Program-made: the position numbers and the translations under genes
Notes under the pieces: generated by a model
Databases searched by the model: none
What the model was told of the DNA's origin: nothing
The model's input: only the letters and a program-made list of their open reading frames with translations
Shown here: in pieces, positions 43,597 to 53,403 of the stretch
How positions within the stretch are numbered: position 1 is the stretch's first letter
Layout of the letters: the number at the start of each line of letters is the position of its first letter
Assembly: GCF_022012475.1 (NCBI RefSeq)
Contig: NZ_JAKLWS010000004.1
Location: 62,001 to 126,000 of the forward strand
DNA: 64,000 nt
Direction: 5' to 3'
From: Rhodohalobacter sulfatireducens
Lineage (GTDB): Bacteria; Bacteroidota; Rhodothermia; Balneolales; Balneolaceae

Positions 43597-44769
43597 TTAA
43601 TCAATATTCAATTGAATCGACGTTCCGGTGCCAACCTGGTTCATTGGAGAGTACTGTTTCTTGGCACTGACGGAGGGTTCTCCGATCACATAAGTTTTCA
43701 TGTACGTATTGCCTTCATACTCAAACTCCCATACCAACGACCAATCCTGGAATGTTTCCGCATCCGTCGTTTCACCTTCGAAGGTCCCCTGGAATGGGTA
43801 TTGTGTTCTTGGTTCTAACGGAGCAATACCTTCAAAATCAAAAACTCCTACTACATCATCGCTCTCATCAAGGACTGCAGTTTCAATTAAGGTTATTTGG
43901 TTTAGAAGGAAGTTTGTGATATTCATTTCGAACCGTACAACATTGCCGTCTTCCTCCACAATCTCGGTTGTTTCAAAAATAAACGCGTCTTCAACCGAAC
44001 TAAAAAATGCGGTAATATCCAGGTCTTCCGTAATTTGATATTCAAAATCCATCTCAAGCATCTGGAAAGTTCCGGATTCATTAAACCATCCAAGGAACTC
44101 ATTGCCAGGATCGGGGTCGGCCTCAAATTGCACAGTCTCGTTGTATTCATACATTTCCTTATCCGGATCTATAGAGACATCTCCCGGTCCTTCGGCTCGA
44201 ATATCAACCGTAAATTCACTCACCTCAAAAACAGCCGTTACTTCCTTTGGTCCGTCAACGGTTACCTCTACAGGGTTTTCCATACTTTCAACAGCTCCCT
44301 CCCACCGGGCAAATTCATTTCCCGTCTCTGAGTTGGCCAATAATTGTACAATTGTGCCATGCTCATAATCTGTCATTTTTGCCTGAACGATGGTCTCTGT
44401 TACAGTCCCCTCACCCTGAATATTGACCGTAAGCGGGTACTGCTGTTTTACAAACCGGGCATTGACCGATTTGTCCGAATCCATCATGACCATCACCGGG
44501 TTTTGTGCTCCGGTTTGATCTCCCTCCCAGCCATCGAATACCCAATTTTCGTTGGCAGTAGCCCGGAGTTGGACTTCGTCTCCATCCTTAAATTCACCTG
44601 AAGCCGGGCTCACCGTTCCACCCGCTGCTGGAGTACTTGAGGTTGTTAATTGATACGTCGGTTTACTTTCCGTACCGCATGAGAGTGTAGCAGTAAGAAG
44701 AGCTGATATAATTAGCGAATAATAAACAACACGGCATATTGAAAAGGGTGTTTGGATTTGATCCGGCAT
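43597..44769 (-). CDS. Lipoprotein with InlB B-like repeats
   Basis: A 390-residue lipoprotein (lipobox TLSC, Cys near 31). Residues about 38-265 hold three to four related repeats, each with a GTV or EGT start, a VQLRA-type strand and a closing W-x-G-D or W-E-G segment (VFDGWEGDQTG, EFARWEGAVES, EFLGWFNESG), like InlB B repeats. The C-terminal third is a separate beta-rich domain of unknown kind. Likely a surface-exposed adhesion or structural protein. It is divergent from the DUF3365 gene. Confidence 0.78.
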   Translation of the reverse strand: MPDQIQTPFSICRVVYYSLIISALLTATLSCGTESKPTYQLTTSSTPAAGGTVSPASGEFKDGDEVQLRATANENWVFDGWEGDQTGAQNPVMVMMDSDKSVNARFVKQQYPLTVNIQGEGTVTETIVQAKMTDYEHGTIVQLLANSETGNEFARWEGAVESMENPVEVTVDGPKEVTAVFEVSEFTVDIRAEGPGDVSIDPDKEMYEYNETVQFEADPDPGNEFLGWFNESGTFQMLEMDFEYQITEDLDITAFFSSVEDAFIFETTEIVEEDGNVVRFEMNITNFLLNQITLIETAVLDESDDVVGVFDFEGIAPLEPRTQYPFQGTFEGETTDAETFQDWSLVWEFEYEGNTYMKTYVIGEPSVSAKKQYSPMNQVGTGTSIQLNID

Positions 44770-45035
44770 AGCATTTCCGTTTGAAGGTTTCGGGATATAC
44801 TATGCTATGCACCATTTGGTGTTAGATTGGATCATCAACCCAAAGAATATTTTTGATAGTGAATTATGTGAAAAATCGATAACGGAAAAGCCTTGATTAT
44901 GCTTTCAAACACCAATTAGGCCTTCTTATCAGGCATTCCACTACTTTAATACTCAAAGATTTTACTTATCATAATGATCTACAAACAGAATTTTTTTTAT
45001 CGCACTATAAATCAAGAATCAAAGAGTTTCCCGGT

Positions 45036-45644
45036 ATGAATAGCCATTTTCTAAGACTTCTACTCCTTTCAATTGTAATCTCAGCTTCATCTTTTGGCTG
45101 CCAAAACAGAGAATCAAGTTCAGAGAAAACCTTAAGTAAAGAAGATCTCTCCGCTTATAAACAAAAAGGGGGTGAGTTCGTTGAGGCAACCCAAAAAGTG
45201 CTGGCATCCAATTTAGTTGGAGCCATACAGGAAAAGGGAACTGAGGGAGCCCTTGAGTTTTGTAATATTCAGGCGATTCCTCTCACCGATAGCATGGCAG
45301 TAGAATTGCAAGCACACATAAAAAGAGTGACAGACCAACCTAGAAATCCGGATAATTTAGCAAACGAATCGGAGTTGGAATATATCCGATCTGCCAAATC
45401 AGATCTCAGTGAGGGTAATGAAGTGACTCCGGCCATACATTACGCCAATGGAAAAGTTGTTGGGTATTATCCCATCATCACAAATCAACTATGCATGCAG
45501 TGTCATGGCAATGAGAATTCACAAATTAATCAAGCGACTCTTGAACAGATCAAAACTCTTTACCCGGATGATCAGGCTACCGGTTATGATGTTGGTGAAT
45601 TGCGAGGGATTTGGGTTGTAGAGATGGAGGAGCAGTCAGAGTAA
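45036..45644 (+). CDS. DUF3365/Tll0287-like c-type haem lipoprotein
   Basis: Lipoprotein of 202 residues with lipobox SFGC (Cys about 22). The DUF3365 pattern is clear: ALEFCNIQAIPL, ITNQLCMQCHGNE with haem motif C153-M-Q-C-H157, and a closing GYDVGELRGIWVVEM. The haem would be periplasmic. Function is uncertain: the family has a PAS-like fold and may be a redox or signal sensor. No kinase or partner adjoins it. Confidence 0.85.
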   Translation: MNSHFLRLLLLSIVISASSFGCQNRESSSEKTLSKEDLSAYKQKGGEFVEATQKVLASNLVGAIQEKGTEGALEFCNIQAIPLTDSMAVELQAHIKRVTDQPRNPDNLANESELEYIRSAKSDLSEGNEVTPAIHYANGKVVGYYPIITNQLCMQCHGNENSQINQATLEQIKTLYPDDQATGYDVGELRGIWVVEMEEQSE

Positions 45645-45861
45645 ATTCAAAATGCACCTAATAATATTTTGAAAAGATAAAAAGCTCAAACCAATTTAGC
45701 ATGGTTAACGTAAGTTTTATTAGACTTGACATTAACTTCAAATAGAACTAAATAGCAATTGCTTCATTAATAGGGACTAATATAAACAGACGAGTTACGA
45801 CTCCATTAAACAGAAACCGCATGTAAGCTTGTCGATGCATGTATAAACGAATGGAGAAAAT

Positions 45862-46680
45862 ATGTCTTTAAAACAAGTAACTAATCTACTCTTTATCCTT
45901 TGTATTTCCCTGGGATTATCACTCTTCTTATCCAATTATTCATACGGTCAGGATAGTGATGATCAACTTTATCTGATCTTTGAATTTATGGAAGTGGATA
46001 ATGAACAAGAAACCGCCTACGCAGAAACAGAAGAATTTTGGAGCAAGGTACACCAGGAACGTGTTAATGCCGGTGAAATCGTTGGTTGGGATTTATGGTC
46101 ATTGCGACCCGGCGGGGAAAACCAGGGAGCTCAATATCTAACCGTGACACTTTTCAATGATCCTGTTCAAATGATGCAACCAATGAACTGGATGGAGCAT
46201 TTTAGTAATGCATACCCCGATATGAGTGACGAAGAGTTATCGGCTGAATTAGAGAGAGGTGCAGCAAGCCGTGATTTAGCTTACAGGTATTATATCCAGC
46301 AAGTTGCATACACAGATTCGGACTATGAGATGGGTATTGGCACAATTGCACAATTAGATTTAATGAAAGTTAAGTTTGACAGTGTAACAAGCTATGGTGA
46401 TTATGAGAACACCGAAATAGAAGTCTTTATGCCGATTCACCAGGAGATGGTAGATAACGGTGAAAAAGAGAGCTGGAGTCTTGTACGGGTAATGAACCCG
46501 ATTGGCAATGATACCTTCTTTAGTCACATGACGATCAGTTTCTTTCAAGATTGGGAACAATATTACTCATCGGGCATGTCAGCAAATTCTCTTTCTGAGC
46601 AACTAATGGTTCAACAGGGATTAGAAACCCGTACGATGGAATGGGTGTACCTGGCTACATTAATAGATATGGTACGATAA
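45862..46680 (+). CDS. Secreted protein with internal duplication
   Basis: Unrecognised 272-residue protein with a signal peptide (about 1-29). Residues about 37-100 and 163-230 repeat the same pattern: a strand, an E-x-F helix, then HQERVNAGEIVGWDLWSL (64-81) and HQEMVDNGEKESWSLVRV (193-210). Offset is about 129 residues. The pattern recalls the dimeric alpha/beta barrel (ABM-like) fold, here as a single chain. A GGAG ribosome site precedes the ATG. No cofactor motif is seen. Own terminator downstream. Confidence 0.6.
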   Translation: MSLKQVTNLLFILCISLGLSLFLSNYSYGQDSDDQLYLIFEFMEVDNEQETAYAETEEFWSKVHQERVNAGEIVGWDLWSLRPGGENQGAQYLTVTLFNDPVQMMQPMNWMEHFSNAYPDMSDEELSAELERGAASRDLAYRYYIQQVAYTDSDYEMGIGTIAQLDLMKVKFDSVTSYGDYENTEIEVFMPIHQEMVDNGEKESWSLVRVMNPIGNDTFFSHMTISFFQDWEQYYSSGMSANSLSEQLMVQQGLETRTMEWVYLATLIDMVR

Positions 46681-46704
46681 CCACATTTTTTTGAATTATA
46701 TATC

Positions 46705-46745
46705 AAAAAGGCTCAAGTGCATAAGCAATTGAGCCTTTTCGTTTT
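46705..46745 (+). terminator. Rho-independent terminator
   Basis: AAAAAGGCTCAA (46705-46716) pairs with TTGAGCCTTTT (46729-46739), followed by a T-rich tail. A nearly matching hairpin lies at 48116-48151. Confidence 0.8.
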
Positions 46746-46929
46746 CTGGTATATGAGTTCCCATATTATTGATATCACTGAAATACCAATTCTAATATCT
46801 AATGATTAAATAATCCTAATATTTGATCGAAAAGTACAATACTCCATTACTTATTTAATCGATTATGTGCGTACAATCGGGTAATTCAATTCCCGATTTA
46901 ACATTAATCATTAACATAGGAATAATTGT

Positions 46930-47931
46930 ATGAAAAAATATTCAATTTACGCCTTAGCTGTTGCATTGGCTACGTTACTAGTTATCACAGGATGTGATAG
47001 TCAGTTGACAGAAAATAGTGAGACTACTGATAATCAAACACTTGCCTATCAGGGATCCATGGATGCCAACTCGGATCAGTCGGATTTTATTGAATTTAGT
47101 ATCGAAGAGATCATGAATTCATTGAACGACAAATTGGCAGCTGAAGGGCTTAACTACAGGGTACGGATGGCCGAATACATCACGGCTGAGGGAAGCGGGG
47201 AAGCTGGTAATACCGTTTTTGCCAAAGATGTAGGCAATAAACAGCTAGGAACTGACTTCGTCCCCAATGATGCACGCAGAACCTGGAGTAATCCGGGTGC
47301 ACCGGGTGATACCGATGATATAACGTATGCGATTGATCAAACTCCCGGACCTGCGGGAAGTACACCATTTTTGGGGGGACTTTCCGGTACTGATGCAACT
47401 GCCGCTATCCAACGAGCAATGGGAACCTGGGATGCTCAAACTTGCTCTGATCTATCTTTGACAGAGATTTCAACTGGCATAGACATTAGTGCTACACTAT
47501 TTTTCTTTTCCGGTGGATTTATTGGAAATCCCACTGTAGTTGCAGATATACAACATGCGGGCTTTAATGTTAATTGGGGCAATAATATTCTTGGAGTCGC
47601 ATTTTCTTTTGTATTTGTCGGACCCAATGGCCCAACAGATGTGGATAATAATGGGAAGACAGATAAAGCATTCACTGAAATTTATTACGGTCCGTTTTTC
47701 CCTTGGGCTGATGATGGCACAAATCCTGACCTCGAAACTGTTGCCCTGCATGAAGCTGGTCATGGCCTAAGCCAAGCTCATTTTGGACAAATATTTGTCA
47801 CAAAAAGCGGCAAGTTCAAAGTCGCTCCTCTGGCCGTTATGAACGCCGGTTATACTCAGGTCCAACGAGATCTGAAAGGCACTGACAAAGGCGGACACTG
47901 CAGCAACTGGGCAGAATGGCCAAATAATTAA
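46930..47931 (+). CDS. Matrixin-like metalloprotease lipoprotein
   Basis: Exported zinc protease of 333 residues with lipobox VITGC (Cys about 22). The zinc motif is H274-E-A-G-H278-G-L-S-Q-A-H284, the metzincin HExxHxxGxxH with Ser in place of the usual Gly, and the Met-turn lies 20 residues on in AVMNAGY (Met304). This spacing is typical of matrixins. A probable pro-region occupies the first half. Preceded by no operon partner; a terminator follows. Confidence 0.82.
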   Translation: MKKYSIYALAVALATLLVITGCDSQLTENSETTDNQTLAYQGSMDANSDQSDFIEFSIEEIMNSLNDKLAAEGLNYRVRMAEYITAEGSGEAGNTVFAKDVGNKQLGTDFVPNDARRTWSNPGAPGDTDDITYAIDQTPGPAGSTPFLGGLSGTDATAAIQRAMGTWDAQTCSDLSLTEISTGIDISATLFFFSGGFIGNPTVVADIQHAGFNVNWGNNILGVAFSFVFVGPNGPTDVDNNGKTDKAFTEIYYGPFFPWADDGTNPDLETVALHEAGHGLSQAHFGQIFVTKSGKFKVAPLAVMNAGYTQVQRDLKGTDKGGHCSNWAEWPNN

Positions 47932-47951
47932 ATTTAGCAAGCTTAAAATTT

Positions 47952-47983
47952 AGGGAAACCTAGACAGCTGGGTTTCCCTTTTT
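47952..47983 (+). terminator. Rho-independent terminator of the matrixin-like gene
   Basis: AGGGAAACC (47952-47960) pairs with GGTTTCCCT (47971-47979), followed by TTTT. It lies 20 bases past the stop. Confidence 0.85.
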
Positions 47984-48115
47984 CATTATGAGATGTCATC
48001 CGAGAGTCAAGATCAGAAGTGTAACCGATAAAAATTCTTATCATAATCAGGTGAATAGAGTGTATAAACCGTGTAAATCATAATCCCTCTTGATGGATTT
48101 GTTAGCAAAATAAAT

Positions 48116-48151
48116 AAGGCCCAACTGCGTGAGCAATTGAGCCTTTTTTTT
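48116..48151 (+). terminator. Strong T-tract hairpin near tRNA-fMet
   Basis: AAGGCCCAA (48116-48124) pairs with TTGAGCCTT (48137-48145), with one mismatch, then a run of T. It is similar to the hairpin at 46705. It lies just past the 3' end of the minus-strand tRNA and opens on the plus strand. Confidence 0.6.
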
Positions 48152-48153
48152 AG

Positions 48154-48226
<73 letters not shown>

Positions 48227-48338
48227 ATGTGTTTTCAATAAGACTTTAAAGTTAAGGGGAATCTGATTCGAATGCAATCAAAATAGAACATAAATTTTCT
48301 ATTTTTTAACACTACTCACTACTCTAACACAGATTGCA

Positions 48339-49295
48339 TTAGGCCTCCCATGTAAATGCTTCTCGAATGCGTTCAAGACTTTTGGGTATGGCTGTCATAG
48401 GATCTTCTTTTCCTTCAAATTCGATGGAAACATACCCCTCATAGCCGACATTATGAAAAATTTTCGCGACCTCGTCGTAGTCAATGTCCAGTGTGTACCA
48501 CGTTCCGCCGCCGTAATAGGTTTTCGCCTGGATCAGTACGGTCTCAGGGGCCATCATCTCCAGTTGTTCTCGACGGCGCTCAAGGAAATTGCCGGTATCT
48601 GTTGTTGCTCTCAGCCAGGGCGAATCGATAGCATCTACAATTCTGAGTACACCTTCGGCAGTTCGTCCGAGTCCCCAGTGATTTTCCAGACCTAGCGTTA
48701 CACCACACTTTTCGGCGGTAGGGATACACTGTTCAATCGCATCAATCACCCATTCAAATCCCTCGTCTTCCGTATATCCTTCGAGCACCGGTTCGATCCC
48801 TTTATTGGCCATCAATTCATCGAACGAATCAATCGTACCCCATCGGCCCGTGTTCAATCGCATGGTGGGAATACCCAAGTTGTAGGCCAACTCGATTTGG
48901 TGAATTGTTTTATCCACTTCCTCTTGCCTTTTATCCCTATCCGGGTATACAAATCCCTGGTGGGTGGAAAAACCCATTAAGTCTAAACCTGCGTGAAACG
49001 CTTGCTGCTTCAATTTCTGCAGGTAACTGTTCTCTTCGGATTCCATTTGAATGAGCAGAAGTTCAATCCCGTCAAATCCCATCGCAGCTGCCTGGTCGAT
49101 ACAGTATTCAATAGGTGTCTCCTCTTTCGGTCCATCAAATCGCCAAAATGAGTAGGTAGAGACCCCTATCGGGTTTCTTTTTACACTCGAGGATGTTTCA
49201 TCTGAATTTCCTTTTGCTAAACCGGGAATGAGTCCCGCGGCCGGTAGTGCGAGTAGTGATTTTTTCAGAAATGATCTTCGATTTTGCATTGTCAT
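48339..49295 (-). CDS. Tat-exported sugar phosphate isomerase/epimerase-like TIM barrel
   Basis: A 318-residue protein with a twin-arginine signal at the start (NRRSFLKKSLLALPAAGL), then an AP-endonuclease/xylose-isomerase-type TIM barrel (IGVSTYSFWRF, FDGIELLLIQME, MGFSTHQGFVYP, LGLENHWGLG, RATTDTGNF, YVSIEFEGKED). Family Glu and His ligands are visible in GLENH and SIEFEG. This is the second Tat-TIM barrel in the window. The substrate is probably a periplasmic sugar or inositol derivative; unknown. Confidence 0.86.
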   Translation of the reverse strand: MTMQNRRSFLKKSLLALPAAGLIPGLAKGNSDETSSSVKRNPIGVSTYSFWRFDGPKEETPIEYCIDQAAAMGFDGIELLLIQMESEENSYLQKLKQQAFHAGLDLMGFSTHQGFVYPDRDKRQEEVDKTIHQIELAYNLGIPTMRLNTGRWGTIDSFDELMANKGIEPVLEGYTEDEGFEWVIDAIEQCIPTAEKCGVTLGLENHWGLGRTAEGVLRIVDAIDSPWLRATTDTGNFLERRREQLEMMAPETVLIQAKTYYGGGTWYTLDIDYDEVAKIFHNVGYEGYVSIEFEGKEDPMTAIPKSLERIREAFTWEA

Positions 49296-49541
49296 AGGAT
49301 GAAGTTTTAGTTAGAAGTCACAGAAATGTAGTAAAAAATCTGTAGGGATGGAGTTGATTTCAGGATGGTATCATTTCAATTTTCGGCCGAGAGCTTTCTA
49401 TCTGTTTAGCATGAACGGAGAACCCGGACGACTTTGACTGGAACTCTCCCGATGGCTGTTGGGATCATCCTCTGTAAGGTCACTTTATTTCTTCTCACAA
49501 TGACCAAATCAATTGCGCTAATTCTCATCCAAATAATCTGA

Positions 49542-49577
49542 AAATTAGTATCGAACACTGCATGTTAAATTAGTATC
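49542..49577 (+). promoter_or_regulatory. Direct repeat and candidate promoter of rocD
   Basis: AAATTAGTATC occurs twice (49542-49552 and 49567-49577), period 25 bases, in the gap before the ornithine aminotransferase. The second copy runs into TATCTTTA (49574-49581), close to the TAnnTTTG of Bacteroidota promoters. It may be an operator or a -10 region; evidence is thin. Confidence 0.3.
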
Positions 49578-49615
49578 TTTATAGTTTGTTATTACTTAAT
49601 AATGCATTTATACCT

Positions 49616-50893
49616 ATGATTTCTTCAAAAGAAGCGATAACTCTCGAAGAAAATTACGGAGCTCATAACTACCATCCCCTGCCGGTTGTTCTTGCAAAAG
49701 GCCGGGGTGTATATGTGTGGGACCCAGAGGGAAATCAATATTTCGACTTTCTTTCCGCCTACTCTGCCGTAAACCAGGGGCATTGTCATCCCAGGATCAT
49801 AGGTGCACTCAAAGACCAGGCAGATACTCTTACTCTAACCTCCCGGGCATTTTATAATAATAGACTTGGCGAATTTGAGAAGTATGTCACGGAGCTGTTT
49901 GGGTTTGATAAAGTTCTTCCCATGAACACAGGAGCCGAGGCCGTTGAAACTGCAATAAAGATATGCCGGAAATGGGGTTATGAAGTCAAAGGGATATCGC
50001 CGAATAAAGCCAAAATTGCGGTTTGCAGTAACAATTTTCACGGGCGTACCACAACGATCATTTCATTCTCTAATAACCCGGAGGCTAATACAAATTTTGG
50101 GCCTTACACTCCCGGATTTCTTAAGGTTGAATACAATAACCTTGAACAACTGGAATTGGTACTTCAAGATGATTCTGTAGCAGGCTTTTTGGTTGAACCC
50201 ATACAGGGCGAAGCCGGAGTCATGGTACCCGATGATGACTATATTGAAAAGGCTAAAGCGCTTTGCGAGTTAAATAATGTTCTTTTTATAGCCGATGAAA
50301 TTCAAACGGGAATTGCCCGAACCGGCAGCCTTCTTGCCGTCTGTGGGGATTGTAATTGTAAACAAAAATGCGAAAGACAACCCTCAACCTACATAAAACC
50401 GGATATTTTGGTACTTGGTAAAGCGCTTTCCGGCGGTGTTTATCCTGTCTCGGCTGTTTTGGCTGATAAAGAGGTTATGAATGTAATTAAACCGGGACAG
50501 CACGGATCCACATTTGGAGGAAATCCTTTGGCTGCCAGGGTTGCAGTGGAGGCTCTCAAAGTTGTCCAGGATGAAGACCTGATGAGCAATGCAAAGCAGC
50601 TCGGAAAGCTTTTCAGAGATGAGATGAATAATTTAAAGCAAGAATGCGACCTGATAAAAGAAGTTCGCGGAAAAGGCTTATTGAATGCCATCGAAATTAA
50701 CGATAGTCCGGAGAGCTCCACTGCATGGAATATCTGTGTTCGGTTGAAAGAGAATGGACTGCTTGCAAAACCAACGCATGGTAATATTATTCGGTTTGCA
50801 CCCCCGTTGGTTATGACGAGGGAACAACTTGATGAGTGTGTTGATATCATAAAGAAAACTGTACTTGAATTTGCCGGGCAAGAACATCTCTAA
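49616..50893 (+). CDS. rocD: Ornithine aminotransferase
   Basis: PLP enzyme converting ornithine and 2-oxoglutarate to glutamate-5-semialdehyde and glutamate. The ATG at 49616 gives 425 residues beginning [19 protein letters not shown], the family start; an upstream TTG is not supported. Marks: [12 protein letters not shown] (about 106), [21 protein letters not shown], and the PLP lysine in [12 protein letters not shown]. An unusual insert of about 15 residues before it carries four cysteines (243, 246, 248, 252 in [10 protein letters not shown]), possibly metal binding. A lysine aminotransferase follows on the same strand. Confidence 0.93.
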   Translation: MISSKEAITLEENYGAHNYHPLPVVLAKGRGVYVWDPEGNQYFDFLSAYSAVNQGHCHPRIIGALKDQADTLTLTSRAFYNNRLGEFEKYVTELFGFDKVLPMNTGAEAVETAIKICRKWGYEVKGISPNKAKIAVCSNNFHGRTTTIISFSNNPEANTNFGPYTPGFLKVEYNNLEQLELVLQDDSVAGFLVEPIQGEAGVMVPDDDYIEKAKALCELNNVLFIADEIQTGIARTGSLLAVCGDCNCKQKCERQPSTYIKPDILVLGKALSGGVYPVSAVLADKEVMNVIKPGQHGSTFGGNPLAARVAVEALKVVQDEDLMSNAKQLGKLFRDEMNNLKQECDLIKEVRGKGLLNAIEINDSPESSTAWNICVRLKENGLLAKPTHGNIIRFAPPLVMTREQLDECVDIIKKTVLEFAGQEHL

Positions 50894-51091
50894 GCTTGCC
50901 GGATCGAAATTCAACTAGTTCTTTTATAGTTTTCCAAAAGCAACATACATTTTGTGTTGATGATCACTTAAGTTACACTTGAACCTCTAAAGTATCATCA
51001 GATTCCACTTATCCTATCGTTGTAAATGGACAGTGGAATTTCTTATTCTATCTGCAGACGCTCAAAAGAGAATCTAATTTATTATTGGAGT

Positions 51092-52435
51092 ATGAAACAT
51101 CACATAGACCCAAAAAATGTTCGGTCTACCCTAAATAAACATATCCTGGCTGATGGTTACGAAATTGTATTAGACCTTCAAAAAAGTAAGGGAGCCTATC
51201 TACACGATTCTGTTTCGGGAAAAAAGTATCTCGATTTTTTCACCTTTTTTGCCTCTAATCCACTTGGCATGAATCATGACCAACTTGCAGGTGATCCTGA
51301 TTTTGTGAATAAACTTGGTGAGGTTGCTATCAACAAACCTTCCAATTCTGATATCTATACGGAGGAGATGGCTCAATTTGTGGATACATTTTCGAGAGTG
51401 GGAATTCCTGAATACATGCCCTATGCGTTTTTTGTATCCGGAGGAGCATTAGCTGTAGAAAATGCTCTGAAAGTAGCGTTCGACTGGAAGGTTCAGAAAA
51501 ATTTCGAAAAAGGGTATACGGAAGAAAAAGGTCACAAAGTCCTGCATCTTGAAAAAGCGTTTCACGGGCGAAGCGGCTATACAATGTCTCTTACCAATAC
51601 CGATCCAAATAAAACAAAATACTTCCCAAAATTTGACTGGCCACGGATACCCAACCCATCTGTAGAATATCCGCTTAATGAAACACGAAATGCACTTGTT
51701 CAGGAGAAAGAGCAGGTGGCGTTAAACCAGGCTCGTAATTACTTTGAGATGCATCCTGATGAAATTGCATGTATTATCCTCGAACCGATCCAGGGGGAAG
51801 GAGGGGATAACCATTTCAGGCCTGAATTTCACCAGGGGTTACGAGACCTCGCAGATGAATTTGAAGCTCTCCTGATCTATGATGAGGTACAAACCGGAGT
51901 AGGACTGACAGGAAAGTTCTGGGCTCATGAATACTATGTAAAACCGGATATTCTTGCCTTTGGAAAAAAGGCACAAGTATGCGGAATACTGGCAACAAAT
52001 AGAGTTGATGATATCGATACAAACGTCTTTCACGTATCCTCGCGAATCAATTCAACATGGGGTGGAAACCTGGTAGATATGGTTCGGTTCGATCGAATAC
52101 TTGAAGTTATAGAGGAGGATCAACTTGTAAGAAACGCATCAACAATGGGAGGTTATCTTCATGAGAATCTCAACAATTTGGCCGAAGAGTATGAAGAAAT
52201 CTCCAACCCTCGCGGCAAAGGTTTATTTTGTGCGATCGATCTGCCAGACAAAGAATCTCGTGATGCACTTAAAAAAGAATGCCTGAAGAATCAGCTTATG
52301 ATTCTTGGCTGCGGTACTAAAACCCTGCGTTTTCGGCCACCTCTTACTATTCAAAAAGAGCATATTGATGAGGGAATTGGTATCTTAAGAGAAAGTCTTA
52401 AAGCTATATTGGATAAGAAAACTGCCAAGCTTTAA
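51092..52435 (+). CDS. lat: L-lysine 6-transaminase
   Basis: Class III PLP aminotransferase, 447 residues, that converts lysine and 2-oxoglutarate to 2-aminoadipate-6-semialdehyde (cyclising to piperideine-6-carboxylate). The ATG at 51092 (MKHHIDPKNVRS) is chosen because the ADGYEIVLDLQKS start matches the family; a second in-frame ATG at 51026 would add 22 unsupported residues. Motifs: SGGALAVENALKVAFDW, FHGRSGYT, LIYDEVQTGVG and PLP lysine in DILAFGKKAQ. It follows rocD by 198 bases. Confidence 0.88.
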   Translation: MKHHIDPKNVRSTLNKHILADGYEIVLDLQKSKGAYLHDSVSGKKYLDFFTFFASNPLGMNHDQLAGDPDFVNKLGEVAINKPSNSDIYTEEMAQFVDTFSRVGIPEYMPYAFFVSGGALAVENALKVAFDWKVQKNFEKGYTEEKGHKVLHLEKAFHGRSGYTMSLTNTDPNKTKYFPKFDWPRIPNPSVEYPLNETRNALVQEKEQVALNQARNYFEMHPDEIACIILEPIQGEGGDNHFRPEFHQGLRDLADEFEALLIYDEVQTGVGLTGKFWAHEYYVKPDILAFGKKAQVCGILATNRVDDIDTNVFHVSSRINSTWGGNLVDMVRFDRILEVIEEDQLVRNASTMGGYLHENLNNLAEEYEEISNPRGKGLFCAIDLPDKESRDALKKECLKNQLMILGCGTKTLRFRPPLTIQKEHIDEGIGILRESLKAILDKKTAKL

Positions 52436-52458
52436 GCTGTTGAGAAACATCGACGTAT

Positions 52459-53349
52459 ATGCCTGATTCACAAGAGAAACAGACATCTTTTCCTATTCAG
52501 CTCGTTGCAATTCCGGCAACCGTTATTGTTCTAATCTTTACAGTTATTTACCTGCATACGGAATCAGATCGTCAGCGAACTTATCCACTGACTGAGTACG
52601 ATATCGATATTCCGAATGATTCTCTGTCTGTTGAACACGGCAGAAGAATTTTTACCATTCGGGGATGTGTGGACTGCCATGGGGATAACGCTGGAGGAAA
52701 AATCGTAGAATCAGGTGTTCTTACGGGTACAATCGTTGCTCCGAATTTAACGACCGGAAACGGAAGTGCACTTGAAGGATACACCGGTGAGGATATTGTG
52801 CGGGTAATCCGCGAAGGCGTAAAACCAAATGGACAATCTGTTGTATTGATGCCTTCCCACAAGTTTCGCGTAATACATAAGCGAGATATTGAATCATTGG
52901 TAGCTTATTTAAGGCATTTACCTCCTGTAAACAGAGATCTGCCTGCAACCCGTTTGAACTTCCCTATTCGGTTCTACTATTTCCTGAACAGGGAGTTGGG
53001 TTTGTTTCCCGCCAATCTGATACAAAGGCCGGTGGAATTTCCTCAAATTGACTCTACCGATGTTTACGAAAAAGGCCGCTACCTTGCCAGTTCATGCGTG
53101 GGTTGCCATGGGCATCATTTGGAAGGAGGCCCTGTTCCGGGAGCTCCACCCTATTGGCCTGAGGCACCGGATCTCACCGCATCGGGGCCCTTGGGCGATT
53201 GGACTAAAGACCAATTCAAAACAGCGATGAAAAACGGGGTCACACCCGATGGGCGCCATCTCGACGAGCAGTACATGCCATGGCCTGCATTTGGCCAACT
53301 TACCGATGAAGAGTTCGATCTGATCTGGAATTACCTTCAAACCCTTTAG
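52459..53349 (+). CDS. Dihaem cytochrome c (paralogue 1)
   Basis: Predicted membrane-anchored periplasmic cytochrome of 296 residues with an N-terminal membrane segment (about 13-31) and two haem motifs, C70-V-D-C-H74 and C213-V-G-C-H217, about 143 residues apart. A second copy with the same order lies at 54222. Methionine axial ligands may lie in LMPSHKF and YMPWPAF. It probably passes electrons from a periplasmic dehydrogenase to the respiratory chain. It starts 23 bases after the lat stop. Confidence 0.87.
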   Translation: MPDSQEKQTSFPIQLVAIPATVIVLIFTVIYLHTESDRQRTYPLTEYDIDIPNDSLSVEHGRRIFTIRGCVDCHGDNAGGKIVESGVLTGTIVAPNLTTGNGSALEGYTGEDIVRVIREGVKPNGQSVVLMPSHKFRVIHKRDIESLVAYLRHLPPVNRDLPATRLNFPIRFYYFLNRELGLFPANLIQRPVEFPQIDSTDVYEKGRYLASSCVGCHGHHLEGGPVPGAPPYWPEAPDLTASGPLGDWTKDQFKTAMKNGVTPDGRHLDEQYMPWPAFGQLTDEEFDLIWNYLQTL

Positions 53350-53403
53350 CTTTCATAATTGAACGTCAGCTTGATACAAGTTTATTGAAAATCTTCATTT
53401 TGA

